The notes: generated by a model from the sequence alone, not told the origin. A stretch of DNA of 64,000 bases from Pontibacter sp. SGAir0037 (GCF_005491705.1 NZ_CP028092.1:310001-374000), one strand, 5' to 3'. Numbered from the stretch's first letter, positions 33,672 through 43,514 are shown. A program made the numbers and translations.

Positions 33672-33958
33672 AATTGTTCTTGAATGATTAAATGCTAACA
33701 AAAAAAAGAAAGAACTATTGAAATTTAAAAATCAATATATATATTTAGGTCGGAAATAAGTAATTGCTCACATTAAAAAATTACTTGTTGCAAAACATTT
33801 AATATTAAGAATATTACTTGGAAAATAGAGAAGTTATTTTTAATATTGATGAAGCACTTTGTTTATTATTAGAATAAATTTAATGTATAAGTTACTTATG
33901 CAGATTCAATTTTTAATAGAAAAATAGAAATTTGGCATTAATAATCAGGGTTTTTTGC

Positions 33959-33971
33959 TAAATCGTTTTTA
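33959..33971. promoter_or_regulatory. LacI-type operator 1 (susC upstream)
   Basis: TAAATCGTTTTTA is close to the palindrome TAAAnCGnTTTA with one extra T on the right. The preceding GC is shared with the second site (GCTAAATCGTTTT). Confidence 0.5.
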
Positions 33972-34074
33972 TCAAAATTGAAATGTACTGTGTCTGGTAC
34001 TGCTGCTTATAAAATAGTTTTTGCCAGACTGTAAATACTTAAATAAATCTTCTGGATTGTTGTTGAAAGCTTGC

Positions 34075-34086
34075 TAAATCGTTTTA
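34075..34086. promoter_or_regulatory. LacI-type operator 2 (susC upstream)
   Basis: TAAATCGTTTTA fits TAAAnCGnTTTA and is embedded in GCTAAATCGTTTTA. Its centre lies 116 nt (about 11 helical turns) from the first site, a spacing that would allow looping. Confidence 0.6.
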
Positions 34087-34211
34087 AAAAATTTAGACGA
34101 AAGATCCAGGGCAGTTTTATCATAGGCAGCTTGTTGAATTAGTTGAAGATATCTTTGATTTAGCAAGAGGTTTAGGGTGATATTTATGAAACTTAATAAT
34201 TAATTTTTTAT

Positions 34212-37200
34212 ATGAAACGAGGACTACTAATTGAAAACCTGCTGGGCAGTGTGAAGGGGAAAGGGCGGATACTCGGTATTAGCGCGCTTTCTCTGTCACT
34301 GTGTACAGGTTTATCCTCCCCGGCTTCTGCAGCCAGAGGAGAGAATTCAGGGGATAACTCTCTGATTTCAGCTTACACGTCATTGCCTGATGGTGCTGTG
34401 AAGCGGCAGGAGATGGAAGTGAAAGGCCGTATTACAGATAAAACAGGTGGGCCTCTGCCTGGAGCTTCTGTCAGTGTAAAAGGTACTACTACAGGTACAG
34501 TTACAAATGCTAATGGAGAGTATACAATTAGTGTTCCAAGTAACACTAGTGTTCTGGTAATCTCTTATATAGGCTTTATAACACAGGAGGTTCCTGTTAA
34601 TTCAAGGGCTTCTATTAATGTTGTGCTTGCTGAAGATGCAGCCGCTTTAAGTGAAGTTGTGGTGGTTGGTTATGGTTCGCAAAGAAGAGAGGAAATTACT
34701 TCGGCTGTAAGTAATGTAACGCAAGAGGATTTTAGACAATCTGGGGCTAGAAATGCCTTAGATTTAGTGCAGGGTAAGATTCCTGGTTTAGCTATTACCA
34801 GAACGGGTGGCTCAAATCCAAACTCAGGTGTAAATATACAACTAAGGGGAGCTGGTTCTGTAAGTGCTAGTACTGCTCCTCTGATCGTAATTGATGGTAT
34901 ACCAGGAGGTAACTTAGATCTGTTGCAGCAGGATGACATAGAATCGATTAGTGTATTACGTGATGGGTCTGCTGCTGCTATTTACGGTACGCGTGCTAAT
35001 GGGGGTGTGATTTTAGTTACAACTAAAAAAGGAAAACCCGGTCAGGCTAGGTTTGATTACAATACTTACTTTAGAAGAGAGTATGTAAGAGACCGAGCTG
35101 ACTTCATGAACGCAGATCAGTATCGCCAAAAAATTGCAGAAGGCCTAATAAGTGCAACAAATGATTATGGGCATTCAACAGATTTTTATGATTTGTTGAT
35201 AAATAAAAGTAATCTAAGTCAGTACCATAATATGCAATTATCAGGTGGTGGTGATAATACAAACTATAGCGCGAGTGTTTATTATCAGGATTTGCAAGGT
35301 ATTGCTAAAGAGAATGGAAGGAAGCAATATGGCGGAAGAATCAACTTAAATCACAGTGGATTAAATGATCGCTTAACTGCACAGCTAATTTTGTCGACAA
35401 ACTTTAATAATGCAAATTTATTAGGTGGCGGCGGCTGGGAAGGTTCTCTAATTAGAAATCCTACCCAATCAGTTTATAACCCTGATGGATCTTTTTATTT
35501 TGAGCAAACAAGTACAAACGAAGTTGCCAGATTAGAACAAGAAACTAACAGAAGACAGCAACAAACTACTGCTGCAAGTGCATCCGTAGGTTTAGAACTT
35601 ATGAAAGGTTTAAAAGCTTCAATGTTTGCAGGTGTACAACGCAACAGCTATATAGACGGTGCGTACAGAGAACTCGCTTCAGAATACTCTTTAGAGAATG
35701 ATATTTTTAGAGGTGGTGGATATGCTTCTAGAAATACCTTTTTAGGAGTCGACTATGTATTCGAACCAACTATTCAGTTTGATAGAATTCTGGCTAACAA
35801 TCATCATATTAACGCTGTAGGTGGTTATAGTTACCAATATGCAGTTTCTGAGAGTTTTAATGCTTTTAACCTTGGTTTTGTAAATGATGTTTTCAGGGAA
35901 AATAACATAGGTACAGGAAACCAACTTGGTTTAGGTAAAGCAGGTATGGGTAGTAGTAAAGCTGATAATACTCTAATTGCGTTCTTTGGTCGATTCAACT
36001 ATTCTTTCATGGATAAATATATGTTGTCCTTAATATACAGGAGGGAAGGGTCATCAAGATTTGGAGCAAACAATAAGTGGGGCGATTTCCCGGCTGTTTC
36101 TGCCGGTTGGAATATTAGCAAGGAGAGCTTTATGGAAAGTGTCACTTTTGTGAACAACTTAAAACTTAGAGCTGGCTTTGGTGTGACTGGAAATCAGGGA
36201 TTCAGTAATTATGTTTCACTTGTAACGTTAGGCGGTGGCGGTTTATACATCAATCCGGATGGTGTTTGGCGGCAAACCTATGGACCTGATAAAAACCCCA
36301 ACCCAGATTTAAAGTGGGAAAGAAAAGGAGAATTTAATGCAGGTATTGATTTTAGTGTACTAAATAATAGACTAAGTGGTACGATTGATGTATTTAAAAG
36401 AAATACAACAGATTTAGTTTATAATTACACCTCACAGTTGCCTCCATTTATCAGAGAGACAATAACTACTAACGTAGGTGAAATTGCCAATAAAGGTATT
36501 GAAATAGGATTAAGTGCTGTTGCAATCAAGAAGAACGATTTTAGATGGAATATAGATGCAACTGCAAGTACAGTGAGTAACAAGTTTGTAACTTTCTCTA
36601 ATGATATCTATAAGCAGCAGCAAATCATGACAGGTGATATTGGTGGATATGGAGCTTTGGGTAACGCAATAAGACTTGATGAGGGGGGAGCAGTTGGTAA
36701 TTTTTATGGCGCTCGTTTTGCAGGTTTTGATGAAAATGGCAAATGGTTATTTTATAAACGTGATGGTTCACAAGTTCCATTCAGTCAATTAAATAGATCA
36801 ATTGATCCAAATGTGTCTGATCTTGCTATTATAGGAAACGGAATGCCTAAATACCTTGCCTCGATGACTCACGATTTTGGCTATAAAAACTGGGGGCTAA
36901 GGGTATTTTTGAGAGGCCGTTTCGATTACGATATTTTGAATAGAAGAGAAATGGCTTACGGTAATAAGACTGCCTTACCTAACAACCTATTAAATAGTGC
37001 CTTCACCAGACATGCTCAATTAAATGATACATATCAGTATTCTGATTACTATCTAGAACCAGGAGATCATGTGAAGCTGGATGAAGTAACTTTGAGTTAT
37101 AATTTTAAATTGAATACATCCTATATCAGAAATCTTAGATTATATGCTACAGGAGCAAATTTGGCTACATTTACTAAATATACAGGAAATGATCCTGACT

Positions 37201-37295
37201 TTGTAAGTGATACAGGATTAGCTCCTGGTATGGATACTCGTGATCCTTATCCAAATACAAGGTCCATATTAGTCGGTCTAAACGTAGGATTTTAA
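34212..37295 (+). CDS. SusC-like TonB-dependent glycan transporter
   Basis: A 1027-residue outer-membrane transporter. It has a long N-terminus before the hydrophobic signal (ILGISALSLSLCTGLSSPASA, residues about 22-40). A carboxypeptidase-regulatory-like domain follows (VKGRITDKTGGPLPGASVSV), then the TonB box ALSEVVVVGYG, the plug (GVNIQLRGAGSVSASTAPLI, IESISVLRDGSAAAIYGTRA) and the SusC barrel. It lacks an STN domain, so it is not of the sigma/anti-sigma type. It ends RSILVGLNVGF as is usual. susD follows after 11 nt. The gene is visibly more AT-rich than the glycosidase genes downstream. Confidence 0.94.
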   Translation: MKRGLLIENLLGSVKGKGRILGISALSLSLCTGLSSPASAARGENSGDNSLISAYTSLPDGAVKRQEMEVKGRITDKTGGPLPGASVSVKGTTTGTVTNANGEYTISVPSNTSVLVISYIGFITQEVPVNSRASINVVLAEDAAALSEVVVVGYGSQRREEITSAVSNVTQEDFRQSGARNALDLVQGKIPGLAITRTGGSNPNSGVNIQLRGAGSVSASTAPLIVIDGIPGGNLDLLQQDDIESISVLRDGSAAAIYGTRANGGVILVTTKKGKPGQARFDYNTYFRREYVRDRADFMNADQYRQKIAEGLISATNDYGHSTDFYDLLINKSNLSQYHNMQLSGGGDNTNYSASVYYQDLQGIAKENGRKQYGGRINLNHSGLNDRLTAQLILSTNFNNANLLGGGGWEGSLIRNPTQSVYNPDGSFYFEQTSTNEVARLEQETNRRQQQTTAASASVGLELMKGLKASMFAGVQRNSYIDGAYRELASEYSLENDIFRGGGYASRNTFLGVDYVFEPTIQFDRILANNHHINAVGGYSYQYAVSESFNAFNLGFVNDVFRENNIGTGNQLGLGKAGMGSSKADNTLIAFFGRFNYSFMDKYMLSLIYRREGSSRFGANNKWGDFPAVSAGWNISKESFMESVTFVNNLKLRAGFGVTGNQGFSNYVSLVTLGGGGLYINPDGVWRQTYGPDKNPNPDLKWERKGEFNAGIDFSVLNNRLSGTIDVFKRNTTDLVYNYTSQLPPFIRETITTNVGEIANKGIEIGLSAVAIKKNDFRWNIDATASTVSNKFVTFSNDIYKQQQIMTGDIGGYGALGNAIRLDEGGAVGNFYGARFAGFDENGKWLFYKRDGSQVPFSQLNRSIDPNVSDLAIIGNGMPKYLASMTHDFGYKNWGLRVFLRGRFDYDILNRREMAYGNKTALPNNLLNSAFTRHAQLNDTYQYSDYYLEPGDHVKLDEVTLSYNFKLNTSYIRNLRLYATGANLATFTKYTGNDPDFVSDTGLAPGMDTRDPYPNTRSILVGLNVGF

Positions 37296-37306
37296 AAACT
37301 AATATA

Positions 37307-38956
37307 ATGAAGCGAATAAATAAATTTTTTAAAATAGCAGTACTAGCAGTGCCTCTTTTTGCAATAAATGCTTGCACTGATTTAGAAGAAAATGTGTATA
37401 GTAGCTTAACTACTAATAACTTCTATAACAATAAAAATGAAGTAATTTCTGCTGTTCTGAGACCTTACACCCATGCAAACGCTTGGTCTACCCCGGGGCA
37501 GAACGGTTGGTGGCGAGTAAGTGAACTTTCTGCGGATCAACTAGCTTGGCCTGTAAAAGGACGACATGGGCAAGATGGAGGTGAGTGGATTCGCCTACAT
37601 TATCATACTACAACACCCGATGATGATTCATCTTGGAATCCTTGGAGGTTGATGTGGTGGGGCTTAGGCCTCTGTACAGATCCAATCGAAAACCTTGAGA
37701 AAAGGAGTATCGCTGAAATGGGCCTTACACAAGTTGAGAAAGACGCCTTTGTTGCCGAGTTAAGACTACTGAGAGCTTTCCACTATTTAAAACTAATGGA
37801 TCTTTATGGTAATATTCCTATCGTTACAAAAGTAGGGGAACCAATAAGTCCACCTACACAGCCAAGAGCAGAGGTGTTCAAATTTATTGAGCAGGAGATT
37901 TTAGAGAATATAAATAAAGCGCCTAAATTATCTTCTGCTATGGTAGGTCGTATGTCTCAGGCGGGTGCTTATGCCATGCTAGTGGAATTATATTTAAACG
38001 CAGAAAAATGGACTGGAACTCCACGTTGGGACGATGCCATTTCTGCTGCAAATAAGCTTATCTCTGGCGAAGCTGGCGGACAAACAGGAGCGGCGTCTCT
38101 TGATGATAATATCCTAGATACTTATAAACCAACAAATAACTTATCGAAGGAAATTTTGTTCTCAATTGCCTATGAATTTCAAGTAGCTAACTTTCAACCT
38201 TCATGGCCTGGAGACTTCTATCACTTCGATCAAAGACACATCTATGGAGGGGCTAGAAATGGTAATGATGGCGTAGTTGTGATTCCTGGAGTTTATGATA
38301 AATTTAAAGACAATGATAAGAGGAAAAAAGAGTGGCTCTTAATTGGGCCTCAAATGCGTTACGATGATCCAACTAAGCCTGTTATTGCTCAAGGTGGAAA
38401 CGAATATCATAATCAGCCACTTGTTTTTGTTGATAACATCAGAAGAAACCGAGTAGCAGAGCAGAATGGAACAGATCCTGAGTTACTTCCATCAGATATG
38501 ACGCAAGGTGAAGAAAACAGTGGTGTAAGATTCAATAAATATAAATTAGGAGCTTCTACAGATCCAAAATATAATAGTACTGACTGGGCAATTTATAGAT
38601 TGTCTTGGGTGTATTTTGCTAAAGCTGAAGCTCTTATGAGAAAGAATGGAGGGGCCGCTACTGCAGAGGCTGTCGAATTAATTAATCAGGTAAAGCAGAG
38701 AGCTTTTGATCCAGCTGATTGGGAGAATGAAAAGTATACAACTGCAACCCTTACTTTAGATGAATTATTAGCTGAAAGAGGTAGAGAGTTTATATTTGAG
38801 GGATTCCGTCGTCAGGACCTGATTCGATTTGGGAAGTTTACTACTGCTTCATGGTGGGATCACCAGCCATCGGATCCAACAAAGGAGTTGTTCCCAATCC
38901 CAAGACGTCAAACTTCGCTTAACCCTAACCTGAAACAGAATCCAGGTTATAATTAA
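37307..38956 (+). CDS. SusD-like glycan-binding lipoprotein
   Basis: A 549-residue surface lipoprotein that closes the SusC channel as a lid. The signal ends PLFAINAC with lipidation Cys at residue 23. The SusD-like N-terminal TPR part contains LRLLRAFHYLKLMDLYGNIPIVTKV, and the C-terminal part has YRLSWVYFAKAEALMRKNGG, then ELLAERGREFIFEGFRRQDLIRFGKF and LFPIPRRQTSLNPNLKQNPGYN, all diagnostic. It follows susC by 11 nt, and a terminator after it ends the SusCD unit. Confidence 0.95.
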   Translation: MKRINKFFKIAVLAVPLFAINACTDLEENVYSSLTTNNFYNNKNEVISAVLRPYTHANAWSTPGQNGWWRVSELSADQLAWPVKGRHGQDGGEWIRLHYHTTTPDDDSSWNPWRLMWWGLGLCTDPIENLEKRSIAEMGLTQVEKDAFVAELRLLRAFHYLKLMDLYGNIPIVTKVGEPISPPTQPRAEVFKFIEQEILENINKAPKLSSAMVGRMSQAGAYAMLVELYLNAEKWTGTPRWDDAISAANKLISGEAGGQTGAASLDDNILDTYKPTNNLSKEILFSIAYEFQVANFQPSWPGDFYHFDQRHIYGGARNGNDGVVVIPGVYDKFKDNDKRKKEWLLIGPQMRYDDPTKPVIAQGGNEYHNQPLVFVDNIRRNRVAEQNGTDPELLPSDMTQGEENSGVRFNKYKLGASTDPKYNSTDWAIYRLSWVYFAKAEALMRKNGGAATAEAVELINQVKQRAFDPADWENEKYTTATLTLDELLAERGREFIFEGFRRQDLIRFGKFTTASWWDHQPSDPTKELFPIPRRQTSLNPNLKQNPGYN

Positions 38957-38965
38957 TAGCTTATT

Positions 38966-39001
38966 AACCTACAACTCTAAAATCTTTTGGAGTTGTAGGT
39001 T
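38966..39001 (+). terminator. terminator after susD
   Basis: AACCTACAACTC (38966-38977) pairs with GAGTTGTAGGTT (38990-39001), followed by TTTTTTATA. The GH92 gene downstream must then have its own promoter or depend on read-through. Confidence 0.88.
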
Positions 39002-39142
39002 TTTTTATAAAAGCTAAACAAGTATTTTTTTTAGCTTTTATCATTACATAACCAAGCTTTCATAACAGTACCTTTTGTAAGTTTACAGGTAATTAATATT
39101 ATTACTACAAAATATATTACTTCATCTTTCTACTCCAGGTAA

Positions 39143-41440
39143 ATGAAAAAAACGTTCATTTATATTTTCTTGCTACTTTCTTCTGCGGTATCTGCTCAAA
39201 CTAATATAGTTGGTAAGGTAACCGATCCTGTTGAATGGATTAACCCTTTAATGGGAACAGACTCAAAGCCGAGCCTTTCAAACGGTAATACATATCCCAC
39301 CATCGCATTGCCTTGGGGCATGAACTTCTGGATGCCGCAAACAGGCACCATGGGGAATGGTTGGGCTTATACCTATGCTTCTGATAAGATCAGAGGCTTT
39401 AAACAGACACATCAACCTTCTCCCTGGATGAACGACTATGGTCAGTTTGTGATCATGCCTGTTACTGGTAAGATCAAATTTAACCAGGACGACCGGGCGA
39501 GTTGGTTTTCGCATAAAGCTGAAATAGCTAAACCGTATTATTATAGTGTATACCTGGCCGATCATGATGTAACAACAGAAATTACACCTACAGAACGTGC
39601 AGCGCAATTCAGATTTACTTTTCCTCAAAATGATAGCTCTTTTATCGTAATCGATGCTCTTGATAAAGGATCTTATGTAAAGGTTATACCTGGTCAAAAT
39701 AAAATTGTAGGATACACTACCAAAAATGCCCGCAGCAACCCAAAGAACTTCAAGAATCACTTTGTGATTTATATTGATAAACCTTTTACCCTCTCTCATA
39801 CCTGGAGTGGTAACAAGCTGGAAAAAGGCAAGCAGGAGATGAATGCCGACCATGCTGGTGCCATCGTTGGCTTTAAAACCAAAAAAGGGGAGCAGGTGCA
39901 TCTGCGTGTTGCGTCTTCTTTTATCAGCCTGGAGCAGGCAGAGCTGAACCTTAAGAGAGAACTGGCTTCCGATGATTTTAACACCACACAACGTAAAGCC
40001 AAAGACATCTGGAACAAAACCCTTAGCAGAATAGCTGTGGAAGGAGGTACCGAGGAACAGATTCGCACTTTTTATTCCTGCTTATACCGTACCCTGTTCT
40101 TCCCGCATAAGATGTATGAACTGGATGCCAACAATAAGATTGTACACTACAGCCCATATACCGGTGAAACACTGCCAGGCTATCGGTTTGCCGGTACTGG
40201 TTTCTGGGACACTTTCAGAGCGCTATACCCATTCCTGAACCTGGCATTTCCTTCTATTAATAAAGAGATGCAGGAGGGGCTAATCAACGACTACAAAGAA
40301 GGTGGCTGGTTGCCTGAGTGGTCCAGCCCTGGTTATGCCGATATTATGGTGGGAAATAACTCTGCTTCTGTTGTGGCCGATGCTTATGTAAAAGGATTGA
40401 GGGGCTATGATATTGAAAAGCTTTATGAAGCTTTAGTTCACGGCGCCAATAATGAAGGCCCAATCACAGCCATCGGGCGTAAGGGAGTTGAATACTATAA
40501 CAAGTTAGGCTATGTGCCTTATGATGTAAAAATTAACGAGAATGCAGCCCGTACCCTGGAATATGCCTACGATGACTTTGCTATTTACCAGCTGGCAAAA
40601 GCTTTGAACAAGCCTCAGGCTGAAATCGATTTATATGCCAAGAGAAGTCAGAACTACCGCAACCTGTTCGATCCTTCCACAGGGTTAATGCGTGGCAAAA
40701 ACCAGGATGGTAAATTCCAATCTCCGTTTAACCCATTTAAGTGGGGCGATGCTTTTACAGAAGGGAACAGCTGGCACTATAGCTGGTCTGTATTTCATGA
40801 TGTGCAGGGCCTTGTAGATCTGATGGGTGGAAGTAAAAACTTTGTAGCTAAACTGGATTCTGTATTTACGTTGCCTCCTGTTTTCGATGACAGCTACTAC
40901 GGCGGCGTGATACATGAAATTCGTGAGATGCAGATTGCGAACATGGGGCAGTATGCGCACGGCAACCAGCCGATTCAGCACATGATCTACTTGTATAACT
41001 TTGCCGGTGAGCCTTGGAAAACGCAGTATTGGGTAAGAGAGACCATGAACCGCATGTATAAGCCTACTCCGGATGGCTACTGTGGAGACGAAGACAACGG
41101 GCAGACTTCTGCCTGGTATGTGTTCTCGGCATTAGGTTTTTACCCGGTTTGCCCGGCTACCGACCAATATGTGGTAGGAGCACCTTTATTTAAGAAGGTA
41201 ACGCTCACACTGGAGAATGGTAAAAAGCTAGAGATAGAAGCTCCCAAGAATAGCGACCAAAACCTGTACGTGCAAAGCATGCGTGTGAATGGAAAGAAGT
41301 ATGAAAAGAACTGGCTTTCGCATGAAAACTTAATGAAAGGTGCGAAAATACAGTTTGATATGGGTGCTGAGCCGAATACGAAACGTGGTACTGAGAAAGA
41401 TGCTTTCCCATACTCATTCTCAAACCAGGAGTCAAAATAA
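39143..41440 (+). CDS. GH92 family alpha-mannosidase (first copy)
   Basis: A 765-residue secreted exo-alpha-mannosidase (signal MKKTFIYIFLLLSSAVSAQ). The N-terminal beta-sandwich contains GNTYPTIALPWGMNFWMPQT. The (alpha/alpha)6 barrel holds GTGFWDTFRALYPFLNL and FTEGNSWHYSWSVFHD, where E540 corresponds to the catalytic acid (Glu533 in BT3990). GDEDNGQTSAWYVFSALGFYP follows, with D649/D651 at the base position. GH92 enzymes are Ca-dependent inverting alpha-mannosidases. The usual NEPSHH motif reads NQPIQH (Q609), shared with the copy at 57205. Confidence 0.92.
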   Translation: MKKTFIYIFLLLSSAVSAQTNIVGKVTDPVEWINPLMGTDSKPSLSNGNTYPTIALPWGMNFWMPQTGTMGNGWAYTYASDKIRGFKQTHQPSPWMNDYGQFVIMPVTGKIKFNQDDRASWFSHKAEIAKPYYYSVYLADHDVTTEITPTERAAQFRFTFPQNDSSFIVIDALDKGSYVKVIPGQNKIVGYTTKNARSNPKNFKNHFVIYIDKPFTLSHTWSGNKLEKGKQEMNADHAGAIVGFKTKKGEQVHLRVASSFISLEQAELNLKRELASDDFNTTQRKAKDIWNKTLSRIAVEGGTEEQIRTFYSCLYRTLFFPHKMYELDANNKIVHYSPYTGETLPGYRFAGTGFWDTFRALYPFLNLAFPSINKEMQEGLINDYKEGGWLPEWSSPGYADIMVGNNSASVVADAYVKGLRGYDIEKLYEALVHGANNEGPITAIGRKGVEYYNKLGYVPYDVKINENAARTLEYAYDDFAIYQLAKALNKPQAEIDLYAKRSQNYRNLFDPSTGLMRGKNQDGKFQSPFNPFKWGDAFTEGNSWHYSWSVFHDVQGLVDLMGGSKNFVAKLDSVFTLPPVFDDSYYGGVIHEIREMQIANMGQYAHGNQPIQHMIYLYNFAGEPWKTQYWVRETMNRMYKPTPDGYCGDEDNGQTSAWYVFSALGFYPVCPATDQYVVGAPLFKKVTLTLENGKKLEIEAPKNSDQNLYVQSMRVNGKKYEKNWLSHENLMKGAKIQFDMGAEPNTKRGTEKDAFPYSFSNQESK

Positions 41441-41444
41441 AACT

Positions 41445-41486
41445 GTAACAGTAAGCTGCTTCAAAATAGCAGCAGCTTACTGTTAC
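41445..41486 (+). terminator. 16-bp hairpin after the first GH92
   Basis: Arms GTAACAGTAAGCTGCT (41445-41460) and AGCAGCTTACTGTTAC (41471-41486) pair perfectly. There is no T-run, so mRNA-end stabilisation is as likely as termination. Confidence 0.6.
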
Positions 41487-41568
41487 TGCCTATTGCTTTA
41501 AAATCACCGAGCGAATAAGCTTGGTTTAACTTGTAAATAATTAAAATCTGCCGAAGCAGAACCAGTGT

Positions 41569-42492
41569 ATGAGTAAGATATTTGTAGTTCTTAGTGTTGT
41601 GCTTATGGTGATCCTGTCAGGCTTTAAAGTGGCGGGGCAGCAGTTAAGAGTGGCAACCTATAATATCAGGTACGACAACCCCGGAGATGAAGGCAATTTG
41701 TGGAAGCAGCGCTTGCCCGTGATAGAGAACCTCATTCAATTTCATGATTTCGATATTTTCGGTGCACAGGAAGTGCTGGCTAATCAGTTACAGGATCTTG
41801 CTAAAAGCTTACCAGCTTACGGTTATATAGGTGTAGGAAGAGATGATGGTAAAGCTGCAGGTGAGTTTTCGCCGATTTTTTATAAGAAAGACAAATTTAA
41901 ACTACTAAAACAAGGCACCTTCTGGCTTTCCGAAGTAACAGACCGCCCGAACAAAGGTTGGGACGCTGCTTTACCAAGAGTTTGTACCTGGGGGCAATTT
42001 CAGGATGTAAAATCCGGACTTACATTTTTCCTGTTCAACACCCATTTCGATCACAGAGGTGTAAAAGCACGCAGCGAAAGTGCTAAGCTGATACTGGAAA
42101 AAATCAAAACGATGGCAGGTACTTCGCCAGTGATTTTGACAGGTGATTTTAATATAGACCAGAACAATGAAGGGTATAAGCTACTGCAGAACTCAGATCT
42201 GTTAGAAGATGCTTATGAAATTACACCTGTGCGATATGCTTCCACAGGCACTTTTAACGGATTTAATGCAAATACAAAAACAGAAAGTCGCATAGATCAT
42301 ATTTTTGTTAGTAACAAGTTTAAAGTAAAAAGATACGGAATATTAACCGACAGCTATAGGGGAGAGGCAAAACCGGGCCAGGAGGCAAAGCGTGAAGATT
42401 CAGGTAATTTCCCGAATGAAGTTGCCTTGCATAAATATGAAGCCAAAATGCCATCAGATCATTTTCCCGTTATGGTAGAGCTGTCTTTTTAA
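41569..42492 (+). CDS. endonuclease/exonuclease/phosphatase-family protein, secreted
   Basis: A 307-residue metal-dependent phosphoesterase with an N-terminal signal (MSKIFVVLSVVLMVILSGFK). All EEP motifs are visible: ATYNIRYDN with N32, AQEVL with E68, NTHFDH (D161, H162), GDFN (D193, N195) and SDH (D297, H298). Export and position among glycosidases argue against a nuclease role. In Bacteroides yeast-mannan loci a protein of this family was described as a mannoside phosphatase (BT3783, from memory). A phosphatase acting on mannose-6-phosphate caps is therefore likely here. ROK follows after 103 nt. Confidence 0.85.
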   Translation: MSKIFVVLSVVLMVILSGFKVAGQQLRVATYNIRYDNPGDEGNLWKQRLPVIENLIQFHDFDIFGAQEVLANQLQDLAKSLPAYGYIGVGRDDGKAAGEFSPIFYKKDKFKLLKQGTFWLSEVTDRPNKGWDAALPRVCTWGQFQDVKSGLTFFLFNTHFDHRGVKARSESAKLILEKIKTMAGTSPVILTGDFNIDQNNEGYKLLQNSDLLEDAYEITPVRYASTGTFNGFNANTKTESRIDHIFVSNKFKVKRYGILTDSYRGEAKPGQEAKREDSGNFPNEVALHKYEAKMPSDHFPVMVELSF

Positions 42493-42595
42493 AAGAAATA
42501 TAATAAAAGAGGCAATAATAATGCTTTAAACTTAGATTAAGGTTATAACTTTAAAGCAGATTATTTTAAGATTAGTAATAAATAAGGAAGAATTT

Positions 42596-43480
42596 ATGCG
42601 CGATTCAACAGTGTTGGGTATAGATATTGGAGGTTCACATATAACAGCGGCTCTGGTAAACTTAAATACATATTCACTTCTGGAAGAAAGTTGTGAAAGA
42701 AAAGAAATAAATACAGGGGGTAAAGCAGCCGATATTATAAACGATTGGTGTGAGGTAATTCGAAAAGTTATAGAAAACAACGCATCATTTTGTGGTAAAA
42801 TCGGTATTGCCATGCCGGGGCCTTTCGATTATAAAGCAGGCATATCGCTTATCAATGGCCAGAACAAGTATGATGCTTTATATAAACTTAATGTAAAAGA
42901 GCTGCTTTCTGAGAAGCTGGCTATCAGTTCTGAAAACATTAGTTTCTCTAATGATGCTGAGTCATTCTTACAGGGAGAAGTGGTATGCGGCATAGCGCGT
43001 GGCTACAAAAAAGTACTGGGGTTAACACTGGGTACAGGTCTTGGATCGGCTAAAAGTGACGATGGTATAGTAGAGGATGCCGATCTCTGGAATACACCTT
43101 TTAAAGATGGAATTGCTGAAGATTATTTGTCTACCAGGTGGTTTTTAAGAAGAAGTACAGAACTGACAGGGAAGCATTTTGCAGGTGTAAAAGAAATTTC
43201 AGAAGCAGTAACTGTTAGTCCTGCCCTGCAACAGGTTTTTGCTGAATTCGGAGAAAATATGGGTGCCTTTCTAACGTTGTTTATTCAGAGGGAGAATCCT
43301 GAGTTAGTCGTGTTAGGCGGCAATATTTCGAAGGCGCACAGTCTATTTTTCCCGGCTATGGAAAGCTACCTTACACAGGCGGGAATATTCGTTCCGATCC
43401 GAATTGCCGAATTAGGGGAAGAAGCACCTTTAGTTGGAGCAGCCAGTAGCTGGATTCGAAACAAGGTATTATCTTCATAA
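42596..43480 (+). CDS. ROK-family sugar kinase, Zn motif absent
   Basis: A 294-residue ASKHA-fold protein. The phosphate-1 motif is LGIDIGGSHITAALV, the catalytic-Asp region is SNDAESFLQGE, phosphate-2 is LGLTLGTGLGSA, and the adenosine motif is LVVLGGNISKA. The ROK zinc motif (CxCGxxGCxE) and the preceding E-x-G-H are absent; that stretch reads DLWNTPFKDGIAEDYLSTRW instead. It probably phosphorylates a sugar released by the locus, but the specificity is uncertain and the family position divergent. Confidence 0.82.
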   Translation: MRDSTVLGIDIGGSHITAALVNLNTYSLLEESCERKEINTGGKAADIINDWCEVIRKVIENNASFCGKIGIAMPGPFDYKAGISLINGQNKYDALYKLNVKELLSEKLAISSENISFSNDAESFLQGEVVCGIARGYKKVLGLTLGTGLGSAKSDDGIVEDADLWNTPFKDGIAEDYLSTRWFLRRSTELTGKHFAGVKEISEAVTVSPALQQVFAEFGENMGAFLTLFIQRENPELVVLGGNISKAHSLFFPAMESYLTQAGIFVPIRIAELGEEAPLVGAASSWIRNKVLSS

Positions 43481-43502
43481 ATAATTTATGACGCGCTTGA
43501 GC

Positions 43503-43514
43503 TAAAACGGTTTA
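43503..43514. promoter_or_regulatory. LacI-type operator 3
   Basis: TAAAACGGTTTA fits TAAAnCGnTTTA. The flanks GC-site-TTATT resemble the site at 62253. Confidence 0.6.

Larger units (their letters stand above)
33672..34211. other. 540-nt regulatory region upstream of susC
   Basis: Very AT-rich DNA without an open frame of interest. It contains two LacI-type operators (centres at 33964/33965 and 34080/34081, 116 nt apart) and a -7-like TATCTTTG at 34150-34157, 55 nt before the susC ATG. A TTG stands only 16 nt upstream of that box, so the promoter call is weak. Confidence 0.55.

Noticed and set aside
39143..41440. Q609 in GNQPIQH as the lost catalytic acid of the first GH92
   Set aside because: The spacing of 111 residues to the base Asp shows that the acid is E540 in EGNSWHY, which is retained; Q609 is a different position.
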